From assembly GCA_025766275.1 (NCBI GenBank), contig JAFKAC010000007.1, positions 682,001 through 746,000 on the forward strand: a DNA stretch of 64,000 nucleotides, in the 5' to 3' direction. Source of the DNA: Lactarius indigo (taxonomy: Eukaryota; Basidiomycota; Agaricomycetes; Russulales; Russulaceae). Shown in pieces: positions 11,464 through 23,644 of this stretch. Both the position numbers and the translations under genes were made by a program. Positions within the stretch are counted from its first letter, which is position 1; every line of letters starts with the position of its first letter. The notes beneath the pieces are model-generated. The model saw only the letters and a list, made by a program, of their open reading frames with translations, was not told the origin of the DNA and ran no database searches.

Positions 11464-13231
11464 TCATAAATGAGTGGAATGGATGAGCGTTTGGAAGAAA
11501 GGGTTGACCTGATATAGCCTTCCCGCGGACTTCTCAATAAATCCTCGCTGAACAGATTTCATGATCCATTCGAGGTGTTCCCTATCTTCGAACCTTGCAC
11601 CGTCTGTCTCCATTAATTCGAGCCACTCCGACTGCGCAAAACACTCCTCTGCATGTGCGCAGAGGACATGATCTATGTGGCGTCGGGCGTCCGTAATCAT
11701 GTCACGAGAAGTGTCCGCCCAGGGGTCAATGATGGCATCAAGCTTTGTTAAAGCGAACTCCGCCGCGAATAGCAATGGGAATACGTTAGGCGGTGTGGTC
11801 CTCTTCGCAACGCCTTTTAGCGCGGCGTCTCTGATCTTCTTGTCTAGCTTAGCAAACTCGGCGTTGCACCAGCCTTCACCAAACATGCCGACGAGTCCAC
11901 GACGAGCGCCGCGCTGGAGTAACTCGTTCTTGACGTCTTCTTGAAGAGAAAATTCGATGACGCGAGGCATGCGGCGGGCACATTGCCTACATCGGCACCC
12001 CGAAACACCCCACTTGCCACCAGTAGTGCGCTCGTACTCGGTGAAGTCGACGTAGGCATGAAAGAGGCCGTGCATCATCTCGTGTACGATGCGGGCTTGA
12101 ACTTCGTCATAGAGGGTGTCAAGGGAGATATAGGCAGCTGAGCGCATTATGTGGAAAGCAGTGTCGAGATCGTATGTACGATTGGAGAATATGAGTGTTC
12201 CGGTGTAGATAAATCCAAGGACAAAGTGAAGAGATGGGGGTGTGAAGGGGGGCGAGGGGAGCATAAGGGTAGGTTGTTCTGTTGAAGGGTCGCTGTCCTG
12301 GTCCTCATCGCGAATTTCTGGCTTTTGTGTCTTCCAAGCGACGAGAGCATTGTGAAAGTAGTCGGAACGGGAGACAAGGATGAAGCGATGGGTGGAAAAG
12401 ACAGCAGCCAAGCCTTCATGATGGACGGAGGAGCTGCCCTCGATGCCAATGCGGACGTCTGAATAAAGACGGGATCTCCACATGAAGACAAGATCTTTGC
12501 GGAGTTTGTCGATGCGATTCTCTTCTGCATCACCTTCTTCGCGATAGTGCTCTGAGGAATCGTAAAAGAACTCGAACGCAGCACCAAGGCCTTTGCCGGT
12601 ATAAAGATATTCGAGTTCCTTTGAGAATAGATTTGGGTTTATAGAGGTGGTCAGATGCATCAAACCATCTTGATTATGTGAGACAGGAGATGCGGGGCGA
12701 AAGGGTGAAGGGGAGCGAGAAATAGAAGAGGGTTCTGGGCCAAGGGAGAGAGATAGCGCGGACTGGGTTGGGTACACAGAAGGAGAATACGTGTCCAAAG
12801 GGCCTGGGGATGATATTGGAGCGGGACGGAAGGAGAAATATCGCGCCTGGAAGCTCGGTGGTGCGCGAGCGTACACTATGGCTGCAAAAGGGGATTAGTC
12901 TAAGGGAAGGCGGAGTGGGTCCGAAGGTACCTTTGTGACCGTACACTTGTTCACCGGTCGGTTCGCCATCTTCTTCGGTTAAGAGAGCCCATACGACATC
13001 CGGAAAGCGGTCCTTGGCACGATGAAAGAGAGCTTCGAGGTCGGATTGCCAAGCGAGAGTTGATTTGTGAGTTGCGTCTTGCAAAGGAGTAGATATCATG
13101 AAGAGAAGAGAGAAAGGGGGTATCGAATGAACGGCTTGCACTTGCTCTCGCTCGACGACCTCGACCTCGCGGGCGCGGTGATTCTGGCACGTGTTCGTGA
13201 GAAACAAAAGGGTTGATTGCTTAGTCATCAT
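11464..13231 (-). CDS. BTB/POZ domain protein
   Basis: Exons 13231-12931 and 12881-11464 join across a 49-base intron to give 572 residues. The middle contains a BTB/POZ fold: LYSDVRIGIEG, then FSTHRFILVSRSDYFHNAL, and later LHFVLGFIYTGTLIFSNRTYDL. BTB domains dimerise and often recruit Cullin-3 or other partners. The region just after the intron (VYARAPPSFQARYFSFRP) looks conserved. A Cys-rich motif CRCRQCARRMP follows the BTB. The start is uncertain: the ATG pair at 13231/13228 is used, but the frame is open further upstream, and a spliced start inside exon 1 cannot be excluded. The gene is divergent from the FHA gene, with 125 bases between start codons. No specific orthologue is assigned. 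Confidence 0.78.
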
Positions 13232-13356
13232 TCGAGTCGGAAAACAGCGAAACAGCGACGGCGACATCGACTCGACAACTCGACCTCGACCCCGACCCCC
13301 GCCATTCACTTGATTTTTTTCTGCTCGATCCTCTCCTCGAGGACTTTTTCTCAAAC

Positions 13357-15961
13357 ATGCCAGCCCCTTTTTCCACACATGTACAACAACATCCCCTCCC
13401 AGCCCTCTATCTATACCCTCTGAACGATTCTTTCATCCCCAAACACATCCACCTTCCCCAAGGCCAACGAATAAAGATCGGTCGCCAAACTAATGCAAAG
13501 ACTGCTCCAGGCGAACGTAATGGCTTTTTCGACTCTAAAGTCCTCAGTCGACAGCATGCCGAAGTATGGGAAGAGTCTGGCAAGGTTCATCCTCTCCGCT
13601 TTCCCGCGCTCCCGACCACCCTCATCTCCTCTTCAGATCTACATCAAAGACGTAAAGAGCTCAAACGGTACTTTCATCAACGGTGAAAGGCTTAGCGCAG
13701 AGGGCGCAGAGTCGGAGCCTTTCGAGCTCAAGACTGGCGACATCGTTGTACGTCGTATCTCTACCTCCGCCTTGCCACCACCACCACCGTCCGTCGCTGT
13801 TCCACCATCCTCACCCTCCTTCAATAGGAATTTGGTATTGACATCGTCGGCGAAGATAACAAGACCATAGTTCATCACAAGGTCGCTGCTCGTGTCGTTT
13901 GTGTGCTCACTGAGCAAGAAGCTCAGCTCGCTGCTCGTGTCGAGTCACATCAAAATCCTCCTCCCATCTCAACCATTTCCAGCCAACCAGGCTCTAGCAA
14001 TGGCACGAGCGCTTTCAACTTCACTGGAACCCAGAACCCCGCAGGCCCTGCACGTCGGCCCGCTATCCAACAACAGGGTCTCGTTGGCATGGGTGGCATG
14101 GGCGCCAATATGCGCGCCCCGGGGAAGAGTGGCATTACCTTTGACCACATCCTCAGCCGCCTTCAGGGCGAACTCCAAAAAAGCCGCGAGACCGGTGCCG
14201 AGTTACATTCTCTCACCGGCGCGATGAATGAAATACATGACACCCTCGGAGGTAATCTTGTCCGTATCATTGTCCTATTGTCTCACTCTACCCATTCTAA
14301 TTGATTGTTCTCCTAGCCTCAAACCCATCCTCCATATCCACAGACTCTCCCTCCTGTGCTACCCCCTCAACAGCCCCTTCCCACCGAAACTGATCCGAAC
14401 TCCGGCCCTCCTCCACCAAACTCGGCATTGTCCGAACTTCAGGCACAATTACAAGAAACACAAGTGTCGCTCGCCTCCCACGTCGACAAAATCCGCTCCC
14501 TGGACAGTTTACTCGCTGAGCATGAGGTCATTAAACGCGAAGTAACTTCCCTTCGCGAGTTGATGGAGGACGAAAAACGTGAGCTTGAGCAAATCCGTGG
14601 TGGTCGCCGTCTCGCCGAACCTCATCGGCAACACACAGAGGACGAGGACGGTGACCTCTCATCAGATGACGACGATGCTCGCAGCATAGCTACGGTGACA
14701 TCTCATGAGCTTGAGCGTGTTGAAGAGGAGGACGAAGAGCAATTGACGTCCGAGGAAGAGGAGCAGAGGCACAGGAGGGACGAACTCACCCGTCCCCGAA
14801 CGCCGGAGCCCACTGGTTTGGGTATGGACGATGAGGACGATAAGGCTCGCAGTAGATCAAGGTCCCCATCTCCGCCGTTGCAGACTGCTTCTCAGAGCGT
14901 CCCCCCGCCTCCTACAGAAGATATTAACCACCGCTTAGATGCCTTGTCTAACCAGCTCGAATCCGCCCTTGAGCTTTCGCGCACACTCCAAGCACAACAC
15001 GCTGCCGCCCAGAACACGATCTCGTTCCTTGAGGCAAAAGTCAACGCGCTCGAGTCGCTTGTGCACGCATCTCAGGCTCAGGCACAAACACATGTTGCAG
15101 AGGCAACACAGGAGCGCGCCTCCCTTAGTGCCTTCGTGAACGAATGGAAGAAGGGCGTGGAGGGTCAGTGGGGCGGAGTGCAAGAGGAGTGGGCGCAAGA
15201 GCGCGCACGCCTTGCCCGAGCACGCGAGGAATGGGAGTCGCGCGTTCACGCCGTCGAGAAAGGCCTCGAAGGTACCATCGCGAAAGTTGATGCTGGGCTT
15301 ACTGCTTTGGAACAGCAACGTCTGCCGTTCCAGCACAAACAGAATGGTAGCGCCCGTAGCGGACTCGTCACCCCGCCTTCTCCCCGCAGTCTGTCATCAG
15401 ATTCTGGCTCTGGCGGTAAATCTCGGAGAAAGAAGCGTTCACGTGGCCGATCACGTTCGAAGGATGGCTCGACGAGTTCATCAGAGGCTGCCAATGCGGA
15501 TGGAGACGGTGGGTCGTCCTCCGCTTCTGTTGCTGCAGGTGGTCTCCCGCCTAATCCCAACCCGCGCCCTCGCTCACCCTGGCTCCCTGAGGGGGACTCG
15601 GACTCTGATTCTCATCCACCCGGGCGTCTTAATCGACGGGGAGAAGGCGGGGAGAAGACACTGCCGTTAAGCGCTTACCCGATCACTCCTGACCCCTCTG
15701 TGCGGAAAGTATCGTCAGGTTCTTCCCTTGGCCCACCGAGTGAAGAGGATGCGGAGCAGCTGCTCAAGGCAAGTCCTAACGTGGGGGCATTAAGTCCGGT
15801 AAGTTGTCTACATCGTGCGTCGTGGTACCCGATTTTGAATCTCTTTGCAGCAGCGTGTTCGCTCCGCACAATACTCACAAACTCAAGTGATGTCGACGGC
15901 AGCAGGTGTACTTGTACTCGTTGCTGCAGCCGCTGCCGTTGGGTGGCGATACAAGGAATAA
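13357..15961 (+). CDS. FHA-domain, coiled-coil, tail-anchored protein (Far9/Far10, SLMAP type)
   Basis: Five exons (13357-13584, 13637-13747, 13828-14259, 14317-15798, 15851-15961) give 787 residues. The amino end is a forkhead-associated domain: [16 protein letters not shown] and [13 protein letters not shown] are the phosphopeptide-binding loops. Acidic and Arg/Ser-rich linkers and a coiled coil (about residues 390-480) follow, and the last 36 residues form one hydrophobic helix ([14 protein letters not shown]) with a short RYKE tail, the signature of a tail anchor. This architecture is that of yeast Far9/Vps64 and Far10, Sordaria PRO45, Neurospora HAM-4 and animal SLMAP, which tether the STRIPAK phosphatase-kinase complex to ER and nuclear membranes and are needed for cell fusion and fruiting. 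Family is well supported; membership of STRIPAK is inferred. Confidence 0.88.
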
Positions 15962-16612
15962 TGATTGCCGCGTAATATCGATTCGAACATCTTTATCTTA
16001 TTGTTCGCGATTTCCCTACTCTACCTTTTTTACGGATTGAAATGGTCTTTTTTAGTGTATAATGTTCCCTTTTTCCCTACTCTCGCGCTGGCGTTCCTCT
16101 GCGTTGAGTCGTTCTATGACGGTGACATCTCGCCCTTTTCTCTGTATCCTATGTCGCTCCCCGATCGTCCGTACCGCCTCGTTTCGATACTTAATCTTAT
16201 GACCCGTCACGACCATGTTTTTTCTTTCGCTTTGCCGCATAAACAAGAGATGTGTTCATGGGAAAACAGTCCAGTTGACAGTGAATCATCATTTGTGCTG
16301 TGCGAAAAAAGCAGTTGCATTGTCCTTTCCTTTAAATCATGACGGTATCCAAAGAAATATGTGTAGAGTAGTGCAGAAAGTATGCAGTCCCCGAAGTCAG
16401 GGAAAAATTTAAGGCGTAAACAAAAAAAGACGGCGAAGACGCCAAACGCATTAGACAAAAGGAATACCGAGATGCGTGGGAGAAAAAATATATAACCCAT
16501 AGGAAGACGAATCAGATGGCACACAGATAGATATACACACCACGGGCGGGCAACGTTGTTTACCTTCTCGTCGTTCGGTCTCTGCCCGAAAGCTCTAGTG
16601 AGAGACCTTTTT
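15962..16612. other. Intergenic stretch between convergent genes
   Basis: The stretch holds the 3-prime flanks of the FHA gene and of SKT5. It is AT-richer than the flanking exons, and no reading frame has a convincing motif or splice path. I see no RNA gene or repeat. Confidence 0.5.
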
Positions 16613-19317
16613 TCACATGATGATGCAGTCTTTTTCCTGGAGTTTCTGGCTCTGGAACCCCATCTCTTGGAACGTCGCAGGCCCCTTAGGTGGCGGGGGC
16701 TTCATCGGTGCGTCATAGACGCCGGGAGGTGAGGGCGCCGGCGCCGGCGCCGACGCTGACGCCTGCTGTGGGGGAGGACCACCACCAGGGGGTGCCAAGC
16801 CCGATCCGCTCGCCGTGCGCGGTGGGCGTCGTCCAGGTCCACCTGGTCCAGTCCCAACCGACGGGGGACGCGCGATCTGACCGTACTGTTGCTGACCCGG
16901 AGGGCGCGGCGATGGGAATGCGCCAGGGCCTCCTGGTCCGCTCCCTGGAGGGGGCAAGGACGAATGTGACTGCGGTGGAGGTAGAGAGGAATATGACTGC
17001 GGTGGAGGTAGGGTTGACTGATGGGGATGTGGTGGGCCGGCGGTGCCTTGCTGCTGTGGTCGAAACCCGCTGGCCCCCGAGGGGCCGCCTGGTGGACCCT
17101 GCGGCGGCGGTGGCTGGCGCTGCGGAGGAGGATAGCCTTCCGAGTTGAGATTCGGACTTGGCCCCGCGGACGATTGGCGATACGGGGGATAGCCTTCGTT
17201 GACTGGGGGCAAGCCCGCGGTGGGAGGATTATCGGTCCGCGCGAGGACGGGAACGGGTGGCGGAAAGCCGGGATTAGGATTAGGACCGGGACGGTGAGCG
17301 AGTGAGTTCTTGCGGATGTTCGCAACTACTTGCTGGCTATTCTCCCGGCCTCCGAGACGCGGCCCAGCCGCGGGTCCACGTGCATCAGAACGCTGCTTGG
17401 CCTGTGTGCGCTTACGCACGAGCGTCGTCTCTGTCAAGTTGTCGTGCTCCTGACGAGAGAGGGCTACAGGCGCGGGTTGTGACAAGGCGGTGAGCCGCTC
17501 GGTTGCCTCAGTGTTCCCATGTTGGGACGCCTGGGTGGATAAAGTCAACAACCGGAAAGGGCAAGACAATGATAGGTACAACTCACACGTTCGTACCACT
17601 TCCGTGCAGCTTCGATGTCCTTAGGGCCGCCCACCCCTACTTCCACGTAGTAGCCCATAGCAAATTCTGCGCTTGGGAGCCCTTTACGTGCAGCCTTCTC
17701 GGCAAACGTAAATGCGAGCGATTCGTCCTTGTCAAAAGCACCCTCAGAACCGCATAGGAACCACTTGCTAAGGGCCATATCCGCCTCGATCTCTCCCTGT
17801 TGACTGGCAAGCGAATAATACTGAACGGAAAGCAGTGCATCGAACGGAAATGGCGGCTGTGCAAACTCGTATGCGTGCCCGAGCTTGTATTGTGCCGGCG
17901 CAAAATTCAGAAAGGCCGCACGCTCAAGATGACGACGAGCTTCGTTGTCACGCGAACTTCCAGGGGGGATGCCAGGGGTAAAGAGATGGGGTGGTACAGT
18001 AGCGTGAGAGAACTCTCCTAGAAGGAGAAGGCCAAAGACATAGGCCGGCTGGGGACTGTCCACAGTCGCCAAAGTAGCGGCGCGTTGAAGAAGAGGTAAG
18101 GCTGTCTCAGGGCTAGAGGGCAAGCCAAGTTGGCCTACCAAGTGGGCCATCCCCATTCGCTGATGATCGATAGCGGTTAGATGCAAACGACTATCTGGGA
18201 TGATCAAACACGAACATATAGACAACTTTCATTGTTGTTACGGATGCCGCGCTCGTAACAATCTTTGGCATGCGGGGAATCCCCAAAATTCTCGTAATCA
18301 CGTCCAAGCTTGAACCACGCAGCAGAAAATCCAGCACGGGCTGCCCGTTCGTAATCACGAAATGCCGTCCTTGGGTTTTGCGGTATAAACTGGGGGTAGG
18401 CACCAGTAGACTCGAACTTGGCGCGTAGATAGATGGCTTCGGCAACGTGGGGTGGTAATTGCTGGGGTATGGGATTAGGATTGGCGAATTGAAGGATCAT
18501 GGGGACTGCGATTTCGACAAGGCGATTGAGCTCCTGGTCAGCAACGTGGATGGGCCCAGGGGCGGGATCCGCAGAGCCCGTTTGATTTGGAATCACGTAA
18601 AGGCGGTCGACCAAGCCGATAACATCACGACACCAGGCGATTTTGGACGCGGGGGTGTTATTTGGAGTCTGTACGGAGGGCAGTGCCGCGATGAGAGACG
18701 ATATGGTAGGAAGGGGAGCAGTGAGAGAGGGAGGTTCGGAAGCTTTCTTCTGAGGTGGGCCAGAAACAGATAAAGAACCCATTGCAGACGTGATGGGATC
18801 CGAGGGAGAAGGGGGTCCAGGGTAGGGCAGAGGCTGCAAAGGAGAATGTTCTGCTTGATGCATTTGGGACTGTTGGGCAGGATTGGTAGACGATGGAGGC
18901 AGTTGAAGACTGAGACCCGGAGGTGATGAACCAGACTGGGGGATCTTCCAGGGGCTCCAAGAGTCAGCTGAAGGAGGAAGTGGTGCTGGAGTGGTGGACA
19001 AAGTGGGAACAACGAAACCGGGAGTGGGGTTGGGCAGTCCAGATGAAAGAGAAGGGGGTGCGTTGTAATGATTGATTCCTGGGGGAGGTGGGGGGTTGGA
19101 GAGGTCCCGGGAGACTTGACTGTCGAGGTTGCGTGCCATCTGAAGCATGGAGGAATCAGTACGCGAAATTGATGGACGTAAGACGGGAGGCGGTTAAAAG
19201 TACCTCTGCGGGTAGATCGGGGGTTATTTTATGGGGCCGTGGTGCGAGAAGTGGCTCTTCAAGATGAGGTGGTGATGGACGATACTCTGGCTGGGATGGT
19301 GGTGGTATTGAGGACAT
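16613..19317 (-). CDS. SKT5: Chitin synthase activator Skt5/Chs4 with CaaX motif
   Basis: Four exons (19317-19204, 19139-18216, 18159-17587, 17530-16613) give 842 residues. A Pro-rich amino region is followed by Sel1-type repeats, visible as AWFKLGRDYENFGDS, QYKLGHAYEFAQPPF, ALSKWFLCGSEGAFDKDESLA and FAMGYYVEVGVGG. A long Pro/Gly/Gln-rich tail ends in CIIM, a CaaX box for prenylation. Yeast Skt5/Chs4 binds and activates chitin synthase III at the bud neck, and prenylation helps to target it to membranes. The start ATG at 19317 was chosen because its short exon splices directly into the conserved MARNLD segment. The tail contains a short tandem repeat encoding LPPPQS(Y/H)SS near 16970-17014. 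Family and CaaX box are seen directly; the role is from the family. Confidence 0.92.
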
Positions 19318-20610
19318 CTGGTTGCCATTCACCGCCTCGAGCGGCTGCGCTCATGGATCATTTATTCACAGCTATCTTATCCATCGCTAGGTACCAGCTG
19401 CGTAAATGCCCCAACCAACTTTGTTCCGAATAGCCCGGTGCAGTGCACACACGGACTTTTTGGTTACAAATAAATGAATAAATTCGGGTTTCATACAGTA
19501 CAAATGTTCCTTCAAGTCGTAGCTTGGTGGCTGGCATCACACTAGCACGCTCACCATTCAAGGTCTCCGATCCAGCTCTTGGCGCTCGGCGCTCGTCCTG
19601 ATGGGTCTGACCTCTCCGCCAACACAAATATTGTGGGCTGCGATTATATAACGCTGTACTGCCAAACCCGCTGGGCCAATCGCCTTTTCGCGGCCATGCC
19701 TGTGTTAGATTGAAACGCAGTTCTGTAGATAATAAAGGACTTCAAGATGAGCAAAGCCTTTACCGCTTTTTTTTTTCCGTCTCGGCAAAGGTCGCGTAAT
19801 CAGGACTCCACCCAAGACTCAACCAAGCCAGGGTCGTTGATATTGATGATTGGTCCACTTGTGCAAGGGCATGCTAGGATGACCATGACTACGCAAATAG
19901 ACGTCAAGTTCGACCGGATCGAGCACCTGTCTGGCATTTTTGCACTCGAGGACTACTATGGCTCTGCTTGCTAGTTACACGTGAACAACAATGCCGCGGC
20001 ACCATTGTTCTGCTGGTGGTAGTGCACGGAATGTACGGACAAAGTAGTCCACAACCCAAGTTTATAGTACCCGTCCCTAGTAATAAAAGACAATACACAA
20101 CTACCTCAAAATGCATGCCCTTCCTCATTCCGGTCTTGCCTCGCTTCATCGCGGCCGCTTTGCGGATTGGCAGGATGTGGTTGTGCATTCGCGCCACCAG
20201 CCATACGACAAGGGCATCGGCGAGCTGCCACAAACAACTAATCAACTCTCACCAGTAGCCACAACATCGCCACAGACTGCCACAATTTGTCCGGCCACCT
20301 CCACAACGGGTTCGTGGCAAATGGTCGATGCATAGTAGTCGACATACCGTAGATTGTGGCTTTTCGTATCGCATGAATAGAAGGAAACTCCAGTTGTGAC
20401 AACGCCGACGCCGTCATCCGTCTACCAATGGCACCAGCCTCGACGCGACTGACCACAGACATCACTAGAACCTGACACAGTCCACAGAATCACAAAAATG
20501 CGATAATGTGCACGGCGTATATAGTACTGCGGTAGATTTCTTCAGGATGATCAAAATTAGCAACCTCGACACCCAACCCGTACCCAACCCGCACCTCTTG
20601 ACATTCAAAC
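19318..20610. other. Intergenic stretch of 1.3 kb
   Basis: No frame in this stretch shows a known motif, a coherent splice path or coding-like composition. A TATATAG element lies at about 20518, roughly 90 bases upstream of the next gene. The remainder should contain the SKT5 promoter. No RNA gene or repeat was recognised. Confidence 0.45.
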
Positions 20611-21140
20611 ATGTCCAATACCGCAACGAGCATTGGAGTCGGCATATACAAGGGCGGCTGGAACTGCCCGAACAAAGTCCACTGGTCAATCATTGTTACG
20701 GCGCACGGATACTACGAGAAGGGTAAAGTGTACAACCTTATCAATGACGGAGGAAGACTTGTCACCTGGAGAGAAGTCATGAGCAATGATGGTCCTCTCA
20801 AGAACACGACGCTTCTAGGAATTGTACACACATCTGTGTCCTCACATTGCCCCAAAACGATCGTGGACTACGTTCAACGACTGGCGATCAGCCCAATAGA
20901 CAACTTCAACTGGGTCATCCAGGTGGTGACCCAGTTGGATACGAACAGCATCGCCAGCACAGACTTGGAGGAAGACGAACTAGTCCTGCATCTTAGGAAC
21001 GTAGAGCACCAGCACCCAGGAGGAACGCAGGTATGTGTACAACAGGGGTTTCCTAATGTGTCGTACAGAACAGATCCGATGTCGAGACGAGCCGCCCGAA
21101 ATGTCAGGGAGATGAGGTGAAGAATGGGCTGTGCACATAG
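20611..21140 (+). CDS. Small hypothetical protein
   Basis: An ATG at 20611 opens a frame of roughly 140 codons that ends with a strong intron candidate (38 bases: GTATGT donor, CTAAT branch-like site, ACAG acceptor). Splicing gives a stop at 21140; without splicing the frame stops at 21120. A TATATAG sits about 90 bases upstream. The product has an alternating hydrophobic pattern with KVHWSIIVTAHG, KGKVYNLINDGGRLVTWRE and FNWVIQVVTQL. The HWS-x-x-V strand, the later hydrophobic strands and the small size recall fungal DUF6914-type proteins, but this is a loose impression. No function is assigned. Confidence 0.5.
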
Positions 21141-21697
21141 AAGGGTTGTGGTCATGGGCATGAACCTACTGTCGTTACGGCTGCATGGTCGCGGGCGGCC
21201 AGCTAGAATCCTTCAGGTTTATCATTGGCCCTGCGCGAATAATCAGATACCATGAATGCAATATATCCCGACCTTTATTAATGAGACACTAAACATACGG
21301 CTCGCCATCTGTCCCTACGTGGACTAGAAGCATGGTCTCAGGAATTGGTTTACGATAGGACACGCACCGCTTTGGATTTTTTTGTCTTCGTGCACGTCAC
21401 ATGACCGTCCGGGCTTCAACGAATCCACGATACCGCCGGGCAATACGTAGGCACGAATTTGTTCATATGACCAGGGAGATTAAGCCACACAAACACACAG
21501 ATGAGGACACGTGTTATTAGTCGGTGCAGTAGTACAGTCAAGCATCAGTGTTATAATCACCGATTGCCCGGTCCAAGTACAAAACGATCTGAGGAAGTGG
21601 GAGTGTGGCATGAGAAACGACCTAATCTTCGAACGGGGTGCTAGAATCCGTATTGGTGCTCACCTTTAAAGATAATGCGCCCGCTCAAGCTCAAGCC
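21141..21697. other. Intergenic stretch, no gene seen
   Basis: Between the small hypothetical gene and the 3-prime end of RPC19, only short frames occur. No motif, repeat or RNA gene was recognised. Confidence 0.5.
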
Positions 21698-22445
21698 TCA
21701 TCGCTTCTCATCCCAAATTTCGAAATCGTCATGTTGTAAGCTCGCGTTATAAGCGTCCTCGATGCTCTCGAACAGGGCATCCAGGTCATCCAAAGCACCG
21801 AGAAGCGCGGCCAGAGAAGACAAGTTATCTAGGGGGTACGTAGAAATGGGCGGAGAAACTAAGAGCAGAAGTGCATACCATACATTTGTATTCGGACCTG
21901 GATGTGGTTCTCGGATGGATGAGGGGCGCTTGAATCTGCGTTAGCGCCCAGGTTCAAAAAGTACAACAGGTCATGAGAATAGAGCAAAGAATGCCTTTTT
22001 TTTATTAGCCATTCAGGAAGTACCGAGAAAAACTGAATAGAGTCTGGAGCAACAAATGGACATTCATCGCGGAAGCAAGGGACAGCTAAAAGCGCCAAAA
22101 CCCTCGTCATGTCGCATATCGAAGCTTATTGTTATGGAGACAGAAGTGTAGAAGGGAAGAAGTCAGTTAACAATAAGGCTCACCTGTATCCGCAGAATTC
22201 GACCTTTGGACTGCCGGATATTGAGTAATACTCATCATACAGATGAGAGCTACACACTTTTTCATGAGCATCCATCGAAGTGCATTTCCAAGTGTGTGGG
22301 TCTCATTATGGATCTGGTAGGTAGCAGCGGACAAGTCCGATTTGGCACCCGGCATCTAAGGAGCATAAGTTTCTTCTGTGGACTATAAGTAGTCTTTGTG
22401 TGGACGCGAGCTCACAATACGGATTTTTGGAGGAACTTCAGTCAT
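21698..22445 (-). CDS. RPC19: RNA polymerase I and III subunit AC19
   Basis: Five short exons (22445-22416, 22355-22258, 22210-22184, 21928-21879, 21828-21698) give 111 residues. The joined protein reads MTEVPPKIRI, then ATYQIHNETHTLGNALRWML, VEFCGYSAPHPSENHIQVR and a Leu/Asp-rich end (ALLGALDDLDALFESIEDAY). The THTLGNALR segment is the hallmark of the RpoL/Rpb11/AC19 alpha-like fold, and CGY-x-x-PHPSE is specific to AC19. The subunit pairs with AC40 to nucleate polymerases I and III. The third intron is unusually long for this window, 255 bases. The gene is slightly shorter than yeast Rpc19, mostly at the amino end. It diverges from the next gene with a 313-base gap. Confidence 0.9.
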
Positions 22446-22758
22446 GAGAACGTCGCTGACAAAGAAGGTAAAAACAATAAACAGGCTCACACTTCGCTGC
22501 ACCTCGCTTCGCATAATTCCTGCCGTCGAGGAACAATGTTAACGTGTCTCCTTTGTCGGGGACTGAAAGTGCTAGACCGTTGCACAATAGACCAGCGCTA
22601 CCCGGGTGTCTTCTCAAGTTTACAATGCATGGTGGCCGTACTGTCGTTTCGTCCTCGGGCTGTCGTTCTGGCTTATAAGGGCTCACTTGACTTTCTATGT
22701 GTGCTCAACCTCGATCTCTCTGTCCTCCCTGACCGCCTCCACGTCTAAATCACCCCTC
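22446..22758. promoter_or_regulatory. Divergent promoter region between RPC19 and a hypothetical gene
   Basis: The region lies between two start codons on opposite strands and so must contain both promoters. No canonical TATA element or palindrome stands out. The half nearest the plus-strand gene is pyrimidine-rich. Confidence 0.4.
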
Positions 22759-23449
22759 ATGTCATCAGTCACGATGTGTCCTGAGCGCCCCACTCTTCCT
22801 CCTTTGCGCTCTCTTGATCTTCCAATGCACGGTGTACCCTCCAGAATGACATTGCCCGGTATTCATGAATTGTGCAATCAAGGTGATGACCTGGTTCGTC
22901 TACCCTACTCCCGAATCAACGCCATAGCTGTGGTTACTGACCCCATTGACTCGATTACAGGACCCGTCGCATCTCACTGCACTTTATGCTTGGCAATGGA
23001 GACGTCAAGGATCTGTTTCTTCACCAACCTCCTCATGCTTCCCATCCTCTCCGCCTCCCACATCTGTCGCCTTCACTAATCCCCTTGCATCGACGCTACA
23101 CAACTCAGCGCCACCTCTTCCTCACCAGGCCCGGCGTGGCAATCATTCGGATTCGCATGTTCGCCTTGTCCTAGCAGATTCCTTCGAAAATGCCGATGCG
23201 GCCCTCGTTCTATGCTCCGCAGGTGCACCCAAAGCGTCGGGTGCGCCGAGAATGATTTCATCACCTGATGCTCTCGGTGGCATCAAGCCCGGAGCTCCTT
23301 TGTTGGTGGTCGGACCTGCGCTAGAACGAATCCGCCGCCCCGGGACAGTTCTCGGCAAAGGAGTAAGAATGCACCCCTATCGTATCGTCCGTCCGTCCAA
23401 TTCATCCATGGCCTCAAGTCCGAGCACGAAACATATACCACGCAAGTGA
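22759..23449 (+). CDS. Small basic hypothetical protein
   Basis: Exons 22759-22893 and 22961-23449 join across a 67-base intron to give 207 residues. The start MSSVTMCPERPTLPPLRSLD leads to a short motif-like run (LPMHGVPSRMTLPGIHELC), then a Ser/Pro/His-rich middle, a hydrophobic stretch (GAPLLVVGPALERIRRPG) and a basic end (MHPYRIVRPSNSS). No catalytic motif, membrane helix or signal peptide is visible. It is divergent from RPC19 and lies 195 bases ahead of YVH1 on the same strand. The exon structure is clean, so I believe the gene, but I recognise no family. Confidence 0.6.
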
Positions 23450-23644
23450 CGCAAAACACTACGGGCTAGTTGTAGAACAAAGAAGAGGGACTGTATTCGT
23501 AGAACAAGTCTTTATTTTCTCTTCTTTTGTATGTTTTTGTACCTTTATAGCTTTACTATTATTACGTACTTGTAGCCCGGTTTTGTTTGTTCGATACAAA
23601 CACTATCGATGTATGACGTCACATCTTGCATCTCTCTCGTGGCC

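Noticed and set aside
13232..13378. Upstream in-frame extension of the BTB gene to an ATG at 13378.
   Set aside because: It would overlap the start of the divergent FHA gene at 13357 and is low-complexity Arg/Gly sequence.
16736..16760. GC-rich palindromic run (repeated GGCGCC) that might be a regulatory hairpin.
   Set aside because: It lies inside the SKT5 Pro/Ala-rich coding tail and is explained by codon repetition.
20111..20335. Plus-strand frame of 74 codons upstream of the small hypothetical gene.
   Set aside because: No conserved motif, no splice partner and a Thr/Gln-rich composition typical of chance frames.
21929..22183. An extra RPC19 exon inside the 255-base intron.
   Set aside because: Direct joining gives CGYSAPHPSE, exactly the family motif, so an inserted exon would break it.
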